A DNA stretch of 60,835 nucleotides, taken from Halorubrum sp. (GTDB lineage Archaea > Halobacteriota > Halobacteria > Halobacteriales > Haloferacaceae). Position numbers and translations under genes: made by a program. This document shows positions 1-8,958 of this stretch, piece after piece. The stretch lies in NCBI GenBank assembly GCA_028275105.1, contig JAQCNI010000149.1, forward strand, positions 1 to 60,835, read 5' to 3'. The notes beneath the pieces are model-generated. The model worked only from the letters and a program-made list of their open reading frames with translations. It was not told the DNA's origin and did no database searches. Numbering within the stretch: the stretch's first letter is position 1; each line of letters starts with the position of its first letter.

Positions 1-1
1 G

Positions 2-169
2 ACACTACGCATACCGAAACAGCAGATCGACGAGGTCGAACGGATGGTGGAAACGGGCGAGTTCCCGAACCGGAGCGAGGCGATCCGGTCGGCCGTCCGC
101 GACATGTTGAACGAACAGGACGGCGAGCGCGAGGAGCGCGGCCGCAACCACAACTGGGCCAAGGTGTAG
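2..169 (+). CDS. cdrS: Ribbon-helix-helix (CopG/CdrS-like) transcriptional regulator, 5' truncated by window edge
   Basis: Frame 2 translation [58 protein letters not shown] pattern and position immediately upstream of ftsZ2 as in other haloarchaea. Confidence 0.85.
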   Translation, partial: TLRIPKQQIDEVERMVETGEFPNRSEAIRSAVRDMLNEQDGEREERGRNHNWAKV

Positions 170-173
170 ACCG

Positions 174-1382
174 ATGCAGGACATCGTTCAGGACGCCTTG
201 GAGAACGCGGAACGGGAGAAACGTGACATGGACGCCAGTCTGGACGACGACGAGTTCGGGGACCCCCGGATCGTCATCGTCGGGGCCGGCGGAGCCGGCA
301 ACAACACCGTCAACCGCCTGTACAACATCGGCGTCAACGGCGCAGAGACCGTCGCGGTCAACACGGACAAACAGCACCTCAAGATGGTCGAAGCCGACAC
401 GAAGATCCTCGTGGGCAAGTCGCTCACGCAGGGGCTCGGCGCCGGCGGCGACCCCAATATGGGTGAGCGCGCGACGGAGATGGCCCAGGGGACCATAAAG
501 GAGGTCCTTGGCGACGCCGACCTCGTCTTCGTCACCGCGGGCATGGGCGGCGGGACCGGTACCGGCGCGGCCCCGGTCATCTCGAAGATCGCCAAGGAGC
601 AGGGAGCGATCGTCGTCGGCATGGTCTCGACGCCGTTCAACGTCGAGCGCGCCCGCACGGTGAAAGCCGAGGAGGGGCTCGAAACCCTCCGCAACGAGGC
701 CGACTCGATCATCGTCCTCGACAACAACCGGCTGCTGGATTACGTCCCCAACCTCCCGATCGGGAAGGCGTTCTCCGTGATGGACCAGATCATCGCGGAG
801 ACGGTCAAGGGGATCTCCGAGACGATCACTCAGCCGAGCCTCATCAACCTCGACTACGCCGACATGTCCACGATCATGGACCAGGGCGGCGTCGCGGTAA
901 TGCTCGTCGGCGAGACCCAGGACAAGAACAAGACCCAGGAGGTGGTCAACGACGCGATGAACCATCCCCTCCTCGACGTCGACTACCGCGGCGCGAGCGG
1001 CGGGCTCGTTCACATCACCGGCGGGCCCGACCTCACGCTCAAGGAGGCCGAGGGGATCGCGAACAACATCACCGAACGCCTCGAGGCGAGCGCGAACGTC
1101 ATCTGGGGCGCACGCATCCAGGAGGAGTACAAGGGGAAGGTCCGCGTCATGGCGATCATGACCGGCGTTCAGAGCGCACAGGTGCTCGGCCCGTCGACCC
1201 AGAAACAGGCCGACCGGTCACGCGCCAGCATCGACGGCGAGGACCTCGGCGACTCCCGATCGCGTGCGGCCGAGACGAACGCCGGCGTCGAGGGAACCGG
1301 CGGCGCCGACCGCGCCGCGTGGGAGTCGGACGGCGGCTCCGCGCCCGTCGAGCAGAACAACGGTCTCGACGTCATCCGGTAG
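174..1382 (+). CDS. ftsZ2: Cell division protein FtsZ, FtsZ2 type
   Basis: Tubulin/FtsZ signature [11 protein letters not shown]-terminus [20 protein letters not shown] typical of haloarchaeal FtsZ2; 4 nt after the RHH gene. Confidence 0.95.
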   Translation: MQDIVQDALENAEREKRDMDASLDDDEFGDPRIVIVGAGGAGNNTVNRLYNIGVNGAETVAVNTDKQHLKMVEADTKILVGKSLTQGLGAGGDPNMGERATEMAQGTIKEVLGDADLVFVTAGMGGGTGTGAAPVISKIAKEQGAIVVGMVSTPFNVERARTVKAEEGLETLRNEADSIIVLDNNRLLDYVPNLPIGKAFSVMDQIIAETVKGISETITQPSLINLDYADMSTIMDQGGVAVMLVGETQDKNKTQEVVNDAMNHPLLDVDYRGASGGLVHITGGPDLTLKEAEGIANNITERLEASANVIWGARIQEEYKGKVRVMAIMTGVQSAQVLGPSTQKQADRSRASIDGEDLGDSRSRAAETNAGVEGTGGADRAAWESDGGSAPVEQNNGLDVIR

Positions 1383-1490
1383 TCCGGCGTGTAGACCACC
1401 GGACCGCGCGGACGAACACTCGATAATCTTTTGAACGCGTCCTACTCCCGAGCGGCCACGCTATCGCGGGGGGGTGACCGAACGACGGTT

Positions 1491-2315
1491 TCAATTCCGT
1501 TCTCCCTCGAAATCCGTTTCCGGCGGGCTTGCCGGTCCCTCGCTGAATTCTTCGGCGTACCGCTCGCGGAACGCCTCGTATGCGGCCTCCTCAACGTCGA
1601 CACAGATATATCGCGCGTCGTCGCCGAACACGCGCCGGGCGGCGATCGCGGCCGGAGCGGTACCCGCACACGGCACGAGTATCAACTCCCCATCGTCGAC
1701 GAGGCCATCGATCCAGGCCTCGTACGGACCGATCGGCTTTGCCCGACCGCCGCGTCCGTACGTCCGCTCGGGCCACGTTGCGACTTGCCGTGCGGAGATA
1801 TCGGTGTGGCGCTCGGTGGGCCCGTCGTGGGTGAACACCACGGTATAGCCGCCGGTCGTGAGGTGCTCTCCGTGCGTCCCGCGGTCCGGCCGCCCGTCCT
1901 CGGTCAGGTAGGTGACCCCACCCAGCTTTTCGAACCCGCCGCCGTCGGGCGTCGCCGGGGTGTCGCCCCACCGCGTTCGGAGATACTCGACGATCCGTGG
2001 GGCGAGCCAATCGTCGGCGTCCGCCACCAGCCACCCACCGTCGACGAGCGCCGCCCGACAGGCGTCGATGAGCTCGACCGTGGTGAGGGTGTCGTCGACG
2101 TCGTCGCCGTCAGCGACGTGCCCCTCATCGAACGGGTGGAGGTCGTACGCGAGCCCGGACTGTTGAACCCGGCCCGGCCGTGCCCACGCGTCGTCGAGGA
2201 AGACGGCCGCCGCTTCCCCGTGGTACTCGGCGAGGACGTCCATCGCGTCGCCCACGACGTACCACTCGCCGTCATCGATCTTGTACGGTGTCGCGTCGTC
2301 GGGAAGTCGCATCAA
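1491..2315 (-). CDS. DNA methyltransferase-like protein (permuted SAM-MTase fold, degenerate motif IV)
   Basis: Motif IV-like FLDDAWARPGR near N-terminus; C-terminal VPCAGTAPAAIAARRVFGDDARYICVDVE resembles the SAM-binding motif of permuted N4/N6 MTases. Confidence 0.6.
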   Translation of the reverse strand: MMRLPDDATPYKIDDGEWYVVGDAMDVLAEYHGEAAAVFLDDAWARPGRVQQSGLAYDLHPFDEGHVADGDDVDDTLTTVELIDACRAALVDGGWLVADADDWLAPRIVEYLRTRWGDTPATPDGGGFEKLGGVTYLTEDGRPDRGTHGEHLTTGGYTVVFTHDGPTERHTDISARQVATWPERTYGRGGRAKPIGPYEAWIDGLVDDGELILVPCAGTAPAAIAARRVFGDDARYICVDVEEAAYEAFRERYAEEFSEGPASPPETDFEGERN

Positions 2316-2366
2316 ACACCACCAGTTGGACCGTCGATCGAATCAATCTTCGTGTCTCACCGCGCG

Positions 2367-3131
2367 TCATTCGTCGGCGCCCCTCGATACCGCCAGCCAA
2401 TCCCACATGAAGTGCCCCAACACGGGTACCGACACGACCCACACAACCGTCCTCGAAAGCTCGGGACCGGGAACGGGGAGCAACGCGAGGAAGGTGGTCG
2501 ACATGATCACGGCCCCGGTCACGCGGCGAAACTGGCTCGGCTCGAGGTCGGCTACCGGGAGTCCGCGGCGTCGGCGGCCGTATATCGCGATGACGAAGGC
2601 GTATCGTGCGAACCCGACCGCGAGGAAGACGACCGGAGCGGATCCGGAGATGACGACCGTCACCGCCCCGACGGCGACGAGGAGCGTATCGACCTCGGTA
2701 TCGAGAATTCCGCCGAGTTCGGAAACACAGCCCGTCCGGCGGGCGATCGCGCCATCGACCGCGTCGAGGAGGGCCGCAACCGCGAACAGCCCCCCCGGTG
2801 CCCACGCGGCTGCTCCCCCCGGCGGATCGGCGAGCATGAACCCGGCAAACCCGACCGTCACCCCACCACGGATGATCGTCACCCACGTCGCGGCGGTGAT
2901 CGGCTGTGGTCCGTCGGTAGCCCGCGCCCGGCGCAGCGATCGCCGGACGATCCCCATCGCGATAAAAAGGGTAACTGCGACGCCGGCGACGAACGCCCCG
3001 GTCGGCTGCCCGTCCCACGCCACACCGAGCACGACGAGCACGAACGCGGCGATGGCGGCGGTCCCGCCGACGACACGCGAGAACTGACTGCGGCCGACGG
3101 TACCGAGCAGTGACCGGGACGCATCGGTCAT
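2367..3131 (-). CDS. CDP-alcohol phosphatidyltransferase family protein
   Basis: Motif DAVDGAIARRTG...LGGILDTEVD matches the CDP-OH phosphatidyltransferase pattern D(x)2DG(x)2AR...G(x)3D(x)3D; multiple TM segments. Confidence 0.85.
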   Translation of the reverse strand: MTDASRSLLGTVGRSQFSRVVGGTAAIAAFVLVVLGVAWDGQPTGAFVAGVAVTLFIAMGIVRRSLRRARATDGPQPITAATWVTIIRGGVTVGFAGFMLADPPGGAAAWAPGGLFAVAALLDAVDGAIARRTGCVSELGGILDTEVDTLLVAVGAVTVVISGSAPVVFLAVGFARYAFVIAIYGRRRRGLPVADLEPSQFRRVTGAVIMSTTFLALLPVPGPELSRTVVWVVSVPVLGHFMWDWLAVSRGADE

Positions 3132-3192
3132 GGCTCCGTCGTCCCTCCGCCGGTTCGTGCTTCACGCGTCACGCGCCGGTGATCGGCAGTCA

Positions 3193-3681
3193 CTACCATC
3201 GCGCCGAGCCGTTTCGCAAGCGCTGGCCGGACGCGGACTCGCCGAACGGCTCGTGGGCCTCGATTCCGATCGGCCGGCCTCCGGCCGCGGCGTTCCATCG
3301 TCGCCACACCCCGTGGGCGGACCCACCGGCCGATGCGGTCAGCAATGCGCCCCCGTCGATAACGTTGGCCGTGCTGACGGCAGCGATTCCTGGTTGCCCG
3401 TTCGGCCGGTGAGATCGGGGTGGCTGCCCGAAAGTACGCGGGATTTCGAGGCCACCGGCGAGTCGGCGTTGGAGGATGACAAGCGCGGCTCCGATCCCAG
3501 CGTGGCACTCGGCAGCCATCCCGGCGACACGGCGCCTGAACCGGCTCGAAACGGTGATCGCGAACATGAACGACAGTATTCCGGATACATGTATTATTGG
3601 AGCCTCGATCTGCCGAAGCAAAGTCAGTTCTTTCGCTCGGATGTTCACCGCGTCGTTCATTGTCCGTTCAAACGGCCCCAC
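3193..3681 (-). CDS. Hypothetical protein; possibly non-coding or degenerate
   Basis: Open frame of 162 aa with no recognised motif; competing overlapping ORFs on both strands. Confidence 0.2.
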   Translation of the reverse strand: MGPFERTMNDAVNIRAKELTLLRQIEAPIIHVSGILSFMFAITVSSRFRRRVAGMAAECHAGIGAALVILQRRLAGGLEIPRTFGQPPRSHRPNGQPGIAAVSTANVIDGGALLTASAGGSAHGVWRRWNAAAGGRPIGIEAHEPFGESASGQRLRNGSARW

Positions 3682-3772
3682 CGGGATAATTGTTTAATCG
3701 AATGCCCCGGGGCGCTCGGTCGGCTGCGGCGTAACATCGGCGGGACGGCGGACCGAGACGGAACACCCCGCC

Positions 3773-4747
3773 TCACGCCGCCTCGATGGCGTCGAGCAGC
3801 CGGCATTTCCGACAGATCTCTCGACTCGTCTTCGACCCGCAGCGCGCACACTCCGAGAGTTCGGGCCGCTCCCCGTCACCGTTCGGCCGGTAGCGCTCGG
3901 CGGCCAGCGCGGACAGCTCCTCGTAGCCCGCCATGATCGAGTGGCGCGTGCCGGGGTGGTTCTCCTCGAGGTCGTGTAACAGCGATCGGATCTCGCCGCG
4001 AAACGCCTCGTCGGCGTGGGGACACTCCGCCATGTGGACCGGCAGGTCCCGCACGTGACAGTACAGGGCGATCTCCTTTTCGGGGACGTCCCGAAGCGGC
4101 TTCGCTCGAGGGACGAACTCGTCGGTGGCCCCGCGCTCGTCGAACGGGCCGAGCGACGCGTCGAAGTGTTTTGCGACCTCTCGGACGTCGCCCTCGAGGA
4201 TCTTCATCAGGGCGGTCTGTGCCTCGTCGTCGAGGTTGTGGCCGGTGAGCAGCTTGTCGGCGTCGAACTCGGCGGCGTACCGCTCCAAGGCGTCCCGGCG
4301 GAACACGCCGCAGTACGCACACGGGGCCATCTCCTCGGGGTCCGACTCGACGACGTCGTCCATGCGGACGCCGAACTCCTCGTCGTAGGCGACGACCTCG
4401 TGACGGATCGACCGGTCGGTGGCCAGCTCGACGCAAGCGTCGAGGCTCTCGTCGCGGTATCCCTCGATCCCCTCGTGGACGGTGAGTGTGAGCATCTCGA
4501 CGCGGGGGTCCCGCCCCAAGATGTCATCGAGGACGTGGGTCAGGACCACGCTGTCCTTCCCGCCCGAGAGCCCGATCACCCATCGGTCGGGGTCGTCGGG
4601 CGTCGCGTCCGGGTCGAGTAGCCCGTCCTCGCGGATCCGACGCTTCACGCGCCGCTCGACCGACTGACAGAGGTGCTCGCCACAGAGGTGGCCCCCCGAG
4701 TAGGCGGCGTGGTGGATCGCGTCGGCCCCGCACTTGTCACACTCCAT
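3773..4747 (-). CDS. ncsA: TtcA/NcsA-type tRNA 2-thiolation protein (TIGR00269-like)
   Basis: MECDKCGADAIHHAAYSGGHLCGEHL N-terminal zinc motif, PP-loop GLSGGKDSVVL, C-terminal CARCGSKTSREICRKC; start trimmed to 4747. Confidence 0.85.
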   Translation of the reverse strand: MECDKCGADAIHHAAYSGGHLCGEHLCQSVERRVKRRIREDGLLDPDATPDDPDRWVIGLSGGKDSVVLTHVLDDILGRDPRVEMLTLTVHEGIEGYRDESLDACVELATDRSIRHEVVAYDEEFGVRMDDVVESDPEEMAPCAYCGVFRRDALERYAAEFDADKLLTGHNLDDEAQTALMKILEGDVREVAKHFDASLGPFDERGATDEFVPRAKPLRDVPEKEIALYCHVRDLPVHMAECPHADEAFRGEIRSLLHDLEENHPGTRHSIMAGYEELSALAAERYRPNGDGERPELSECARCGSKTSREICRKCRLLDAIEAA

Positions 4748-4823
4748 CGGTGCCGGGTTGCGCACCCGCGGGGATACGGGTTTCGGGCCGCGAGCGACGA
4801 CGGCGCTCGAGTCTCGGATCCGA

Positions 4824-5753
4824 TCAGGCGGTCGCGCCCGCGACGAGGCTCTCCCGGACGGTTTCGAGGAACCGGTCCGGGTGTTCGACGTGGGGCAGCA
4901 GCTTCGCACGGTCAAACACCACGAGCCGTGCGCCGGCGGCGTCGGCGAGCTCTCGCCCGTCCGAAAGCGGGCTCACCTCGGCCTCCCGCCCCCAGACGAT
5001 CGTCGGCGGAACGTCGCGGTCGGCGAGCGCGGCCGCGAGGTCGACCTCGCTATTGAGGTAGCCGGAGACGAACGACGCCGGCGCAAACCGCGCGTTCTCG
5101 ACGTGGGTCGTGCGCCACTCGTAGTCGACCCACTCCTCGTCCGGGTTCTCCGGATCGTAGTAGCCGTGGTCCGCGTTGAAGTACCGGATCGACGGTTTCG
5201 ACGCGATCAGGTCGAACAGCGCGGTCCCGACGAGCGGGGCGCGGAGCAGTTCACGGAGCCAGGGCTTCGGCGGGGCGGGCCCCGCGACCGCCGTCGGACA
5301 GACGGCGACGAACCCGCTCACCGGCGCGTCGGCCCCGACGGTGTAGGCGGCCGACAGCGACGAGGCGACCACGGCCGGCTCGTCGAACGTCGTGAGGAAG
5401 TCGTGGACGAAGTCCTCGTACAGCGCGGCGGAGTAGCGGATCGGCGGCCGGTCCGAGCGGCCGTACCCCGGGAGGTCGGGCGCGATCACGTGGTAGTCGG
5501 CGGTCAGGTCGGCGAACACCTCGCGCCATTCGCCGGAGGACCCGGCCGCGTTGATCCCGTGAAGCATCACGAGGTCCGGGTCCTCGGGGTCGCCGCCCTC
5601 GGTGTACACGACGTCCATCCCGCGCCAGCGGAACGTCCCCGTGGCACCGGCGAGCGGCGACTCGAGTTCGCCCTCGTATCGGAGCCCGGTGGTCATCGCT
5701 GCGAGCCCCCCGACGCCGAGGAGAGCCGTCCCGGCGAGATTCCTGAGTTTCAT
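4824..5753 (-). CDS. Alpha/beta hydrolase
   Basis: MLHGINAAGSSGEWREV, ASSLSAAYTVG nucleophile-elbow region, DRAKLLPHVEHPDRF C-terminal His motif; start trimmed. Confidence 0.8.
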   Translation of the reverse strand: MKLRNLAGTALLGVGGLAAMTTGLRYEGELESPLAGATGTFRWRGMDVVYTEGGDPEDPDLVMLHGINAAGSSGEWREVFADLTADYHVIAPDLPGYGRSDRPPIRYSAALYEDFVHDFLTTFDEPAVVASSLSAAYTVGADAPVSGFVAVCPTAVAGPAPPKPWLRELLRAPLVGTALFDLIASKPSIRYFNADHGYYDPENPDEEWVDYEWRTTHVENARFAPASFVSGYLNSEVDLAAALADRDVPPTIVWGREAEVSPLSDGRELADAAGARLVVFDRAKLLPHVEHPDRFLETVRESLVAGATA

Positions 5754-5837
5754 GGAAAACTGTTGGGTCGCGGGCGACTTATGTCCCGCGGGTGGCAACG
5801 CGTCGTCGCCGTCGGCCGTCACCGTCGCCGTCGGCCG

Positions 5838-7100
5838 TCACCGTCGCCGTCGGCCGTCACCGTCCGTCGGAGGCTCCCCTCCGTCGTCGACGTCGATATC
5901 ATCCCCGACGGCATCGATACACGCCGCGATCGGCTCGACGAGTTCGGCGGCGACGCCGTACGGATCCGCTTCGCGTCGCCGGACCCGGTCAGCGAGCGAC
6001 TCGATTCCGCCCCGACGCTCGATCGCCTCGTCGGCGAGCGTCCCGACGTCCGACCGCACCAGCGTCCGGATCTCCTCGGCGAACCGTCGCCGACGAATCC
6101 GATCCAGATCCCCGGAATCGCGGAGATACGTCGCGTGCGCGTCGAACACTTCGATCAGCTCCCCGATCCCCTCGCCGGTCTTCGCGGCGGTCCCGACCAC
6201 GTCCGGCGTCCAGTTGACGTCGTCGTCGTCCGCGCCGTCCGCATCGCCCGCCCGCCCATCGTCTCTCTCGTCATCGCTCGACGTGTCGGCCGGGTCGTCG
6301 TCGCGCACCCCGTGGCCGCCGTGGCCACCGTGGCCGCCGTGGTGGCCGGTGTCGAGTCCCCGCGCCGGCCCCTCGCGCCTGTGGACCATCTCCTCCACCT
6401 CCGCCAGCGTCCGCTCGGCGCCGTCCCTGTCCGTCTTGTTGACGACGAACACGTCGCCGATCTCCATGATCCCCGCCTTCAGAGTTTGGACGTCGTCGCC
6501 GGATCCCGGCTGGACGAGGACGGCGACCGTGTCGGCCGTACGCACGATGTCGACCTCGTTCTGTCCCGCGCCGACCGTCTCGATCATCACCGTGTCCTTG
6601 CCGAACGCGTCGAGCGCCCGCACCGCATCCGCGGTCGCCATCGAGAGTCCGCCGAGCTGGCCGCGGGCACTCATCGACCGGAAGAACACGTCCATATCGC
6701 CGACGTTCGAGGCCATCCGGATCCGGTCGCCCAGCACCGCGCCCCCGGTGTACGGCGAGGCCGGATCGACGGCGATCACGCCGACCGTGTCGCCGCGTTC
6801 GCGGTAGGCGGCCGCCAACTCGTCGACGAGCGTGGACTTCCCCGCGCCCGGTGCGCCCGTCACCCCGATCACCTCCGCGGAGCCGGTGTAGTCGTGGAGC
6901 GCGGCGACGATCCCGCGATAGCCCGGCGATCGGTCCTCGATCCGGGTGATGATGCGCGCGAGCGCACGGTGGTCCCCCGCGAGCAGTTCCGCGAGCAGTT
7001 CCTCGTCGCGGTCGTTGAGGCCGTGCTCGTCGAGATCGCGGCCGTCGGGGCCCCCGTCGGTTTCGTTTCGGTCAGCTCCGCCGGTTCCGTTTCCCGCCAT
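5838..7100 (-). CDS. meaB: Methylmalonyl-CoA mutase-associated GTPase MeaB (ArgK/LAO family) with His/Gly-rich insert
   Basis: Walker A GAPGAGKSTLVDEL, VNKTDRDGAERT, ETVGAGQNEVDIV; adjacent to B12-binding subunit. Confidence 0.9.
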   Translation of the reverse strand: MAGNGTGGADRNETDGGPDGRDLDEHGLNDRDEELLAELLAGDHRALARIITRIEDRSPGYRGIVAALHDYTGSAEVIGVTGAPGAGKSTLVDELAAAYRERGDTVGVIAVDPASPYTGGAVLGDRIRMASNVGDMDVFFRSMSARGQLGGLSMATADAVRALDAFGKDTVMIETVGAGQNEVDIVRTADTVAVLVQPGSGDDVQTLKAGIMEIGDVFVVNKTDRDGAERTLAEVEEMVHRREGPARGLDTGHHGGHGGHGGHGVRDDDPADTSSDDERDDGRAGDADGADDDDVNWTPDVVGTAAKTGEGIGELIEVFDAHATYLRDSGDLDRIRRRRFAEEIRTLVRSDVGTLADEAIERRGGIESLADRVRRREADPYGVAAELVEPIAACIDAVGDDIDVDDGGEPPTDGDGRRRR

Positions 7101-7520
7101 CTACGCACGCTTCGGGGCGTTCTCTCGGACGAACGCCACCGTCTCCGCCATCGGCGTTCCGGGGCCGAACACTTCCGCGACGCCGAGTTCCTTGAGGGCC
7201 GTCTCGTCGTCGTCGGGGACGATCCCGCCGACGATCACGAGGGTGTCCTCGAACGCGCCGTACTCCTTGAGCCCCTCGATCACCTTCGGCACGAGGGTGT
7301 TGTGGGCTCCCGAGAGGATCGAGATCCCGAGGACGTCGACGTCCTCCTGGACCGCCGCCTGGACGATCTCCTCGGGTGCGCGGTGGAGCCCGGAGTAGAC
7401 GACCTCGAAGCCGGCATCGCGGAACGCGCGCGCGATCACGTGCGCCCCCCGATCGTGGCCGTCGAGCCCGACCTTCGCGACCAGACAGCGGATGGTCCGT
7501 TCCGCCGGTTCGACGCTCAT
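7101..7520 (-). CDS. Cobalamin B12-binding subunit of methylmalonyl-CoA mutase
   Basis: VAKVGLDGHDRGAHVIARAFRDAGFEVVYSGLH: B12-binding DxHxxG motif. Confidence 0.93.
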   Translation of the reverse strand: MSVEPAERTIRCLVAKVGLDGHDRGAHVIARAFRDAGFEVVYSGLHRAPEEIVQAAVQEDVDVLGISILSGAHNTLVPKVIEGLKEYGAFEDTLVIVGGIVPDDDETALKELGVAEVFGPGTPMAETVAFVRENAPKRA

Positions 7521-7657
7521 GGCCGGACATGGATCGCGTGACCGTTTGATTCTACCGGCGGGGCGTCGGACGCGCCGGCGCCGTGACCGACCCCGTCACC
7601 CCCGGCGAGCAGCCCCAAACGACGCGGATAAACCGTCAGCCGGTCTATCGGATCGAA

Positions 7658-8527
7658 ATGAGCGGGAAAGACGAGTACTACAATCGTGCGAAACAGCAGG
7701 GGTACCGCAGCCGGTCGGCGTACAAACTGAAGCAGATCGACGACGATGCCGACCTCCTTTCGCGGGGGGACACGGTCGTCGACCTCGGCGCCGCCCCCGG
7801 CGGCTGGCTCCAGGTTGCTGCCGAAGCGGTCGGCGAGACCGGGACCGTCGTCGGCGTCGACCTCCAGCGAATCGACGAGTTCGATGACGGCGAATCCGCC
7901 GCCGTCGACGTGGAGACGATCCGCGGCGACATGACCGAGGAGCGGACCCGACATCGCCTCCGCGAGGCGGTCGGCGAGCGCGGGGCCGACGTCGTCCTCT
8001 CGGACATGGCCCCGAACATGACCGGCGAGTACTCGCTGGACCACGCCCGGTCGGTCCACCTCGCTCGACGGGCGTTCGCGGTCGCCGAGGAGCTGCTCGC
8101 GCCCGGCGGCGACTTCGTCGTGAAGGTGTTCCAGGGCGAGGACCTCGACGCCCTCCGCGACGACGTCGAGACCGAGTTCGAGTACCTCAAAACGACCTCG
8201 CCGCCGGCCTCGCGGGACAGCTCCTCGGAGGTGTACCTCGTCGCGAAGGGCCGCCACACCGCGACCGTCGACGTCGGTGAGCGAGTCGAGGTGACGGTCG
8301 AGCAACGCGGCGACGAGGGCGACGGGATCGCGTACGTCGACGGCTACACCCTGTTCGTCTCCGGCGCGGACCCCGGGGAAACCGTCGCGGTCGTCGTCAA
8401 GGACGTCAAGCCGCGATTCGGCTTCGCGGAACGGGTCGACGAGCCGGAGTCCGACGGGGGCGAAGCCGACGACGTCGGTGGCGGGGACGGCGACGTCGAC
8501 GCCGACGGAACCGGTTCCGCGCGCTGA
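7658..8527 (+). CDS. rlmE: 23S rRNA (uridine-2'-O)-methyltransferase RlmE/FtsJ with C-terminal TRAM domain
   Basis: YYNRAKQQGYRSRSAYKLKQID, VDLGAAPGGWLQVA, SDMAPNMTGEYSLDHAR; start trimmed to MSGKDEYYNRAK. Confidence 0.92.
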   Translation: MSGKDEYYNRAKQQGYRSRSAYKLKQIDDDADLLSRGDTVVDLGAAPGGWLQVAAEAVGETGTVVGVDLQRIDEFDDGESAAVDVETIRGDMTEERTRHRLREAVGERGADVVLSDMAPNMTGEYSLDHARSVHLARRAFAVAEELLAPGGDFVVKVFQGEDLDALRDDVETEFEYLKTTSPPASRDSSSEVYLVAKGRHTATVDVGERVEVTVEQRGDEGDGIAYVDGYTLFVSGADPGETVAVVVKDVKPRFGFAERVDEPESDGGEADDVGGGDGDVDADGTGSAR

Positions 8528-8574
8528 CCGCCCGACCGCGACGAATACTCCCTCGTGGGCGAGACGGGGGAAAC

Positions 8575-8661
8575 ATGGACTCGCCGACGCCGACTTCCTC
8601 CGAACCCGCCGACGCCGACTTCCTCGGAAATCGCGGCCGGGATCGGGGTGATCGCCGATGA
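8575..8661 (+). CDS. Possible 28-aa small ORF overlapping the next CDS by ATGA
   Basis: MDSPTPTSSEPADADFLGNRGRDRGDRR*; stop overlaps start of 8658..8945; contains an 18-nt direct repeat. Confidence 0.25.
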   Translation: MDSPTPTSSEPADADFLGNRGRDRGDRR

Positions 8662-8945
8662 GCCGTGACGGCGTGTTCGGATCGCTTTCGCTCGTCGGCG
8701 TGATCAGCCTCTGTTGTCTCGGCTTCGGCGGGGTGGCTGGCGCGGCGACGCTCTCGGGCGGCGGTGCGTCGGCGACCGTCCTGACGACCGGCGCGAGCGG
8801 CGCCCGCGGCGCGCTCGTCTCCAGGGCGGTGACGTTCGCGACCGTGTTCGTGATCGGACTCGTCGCCAAACGGCGGCCGTCGACGGGCGGCGTGGGGGAG
8901 AGTGACGCTGATGACGCGGCCGCCGACGATCACGGTCCGAAGTAA
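8658..8945 (+). CDS. Small putative membrane protein
   Basis: 95 aa with two hydrophobic segments; start overlaps an upstream small ORF. Confidence 0.5.
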   Translation: MSRDGVFGSLSLVGVISLCCLGFGGVAGAATLSGGGASATVLTTGASGARGALVSRAVTFATVFVIGLVAKRRPSTGGVGESDADDAAADDHGPK

Positions 8946-8958
8946 CGTCCCGCCCCAG

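Noticed and set aside
1431-3113. 560-aa plus-strand ORF
   Set aside because: Antisense to the methyltransferase-like and CDP-alcohol phosphatidyltransferase genes; Arg/Pro/Asp-rich shadow composition
3130-3936. 268-aa plus-strand ORF in the 3.1-3.7 kb gap
   Set aside because: Overlaps the 162-aa minus-strand ORF and runs antisense into the ncsA-like 3' end; neither strand shows clear coding character
5802-5858. CRISPR-like repeats
   Set aside because: 19-bp contiguous copies without spacers
4734-7541. 935-aa plus-strand ORF
   Set aside because: Antisense to ncsA-like, alpha/beta hydrolase, meaB and the B12-binding subunit, which have clear motifs; the long frame results from high GC content
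7517-8869. 450-aa minus-strand ORF
   Set aside because: Antisense shadow of rlmE and the downstream membrane ORF; no motifs
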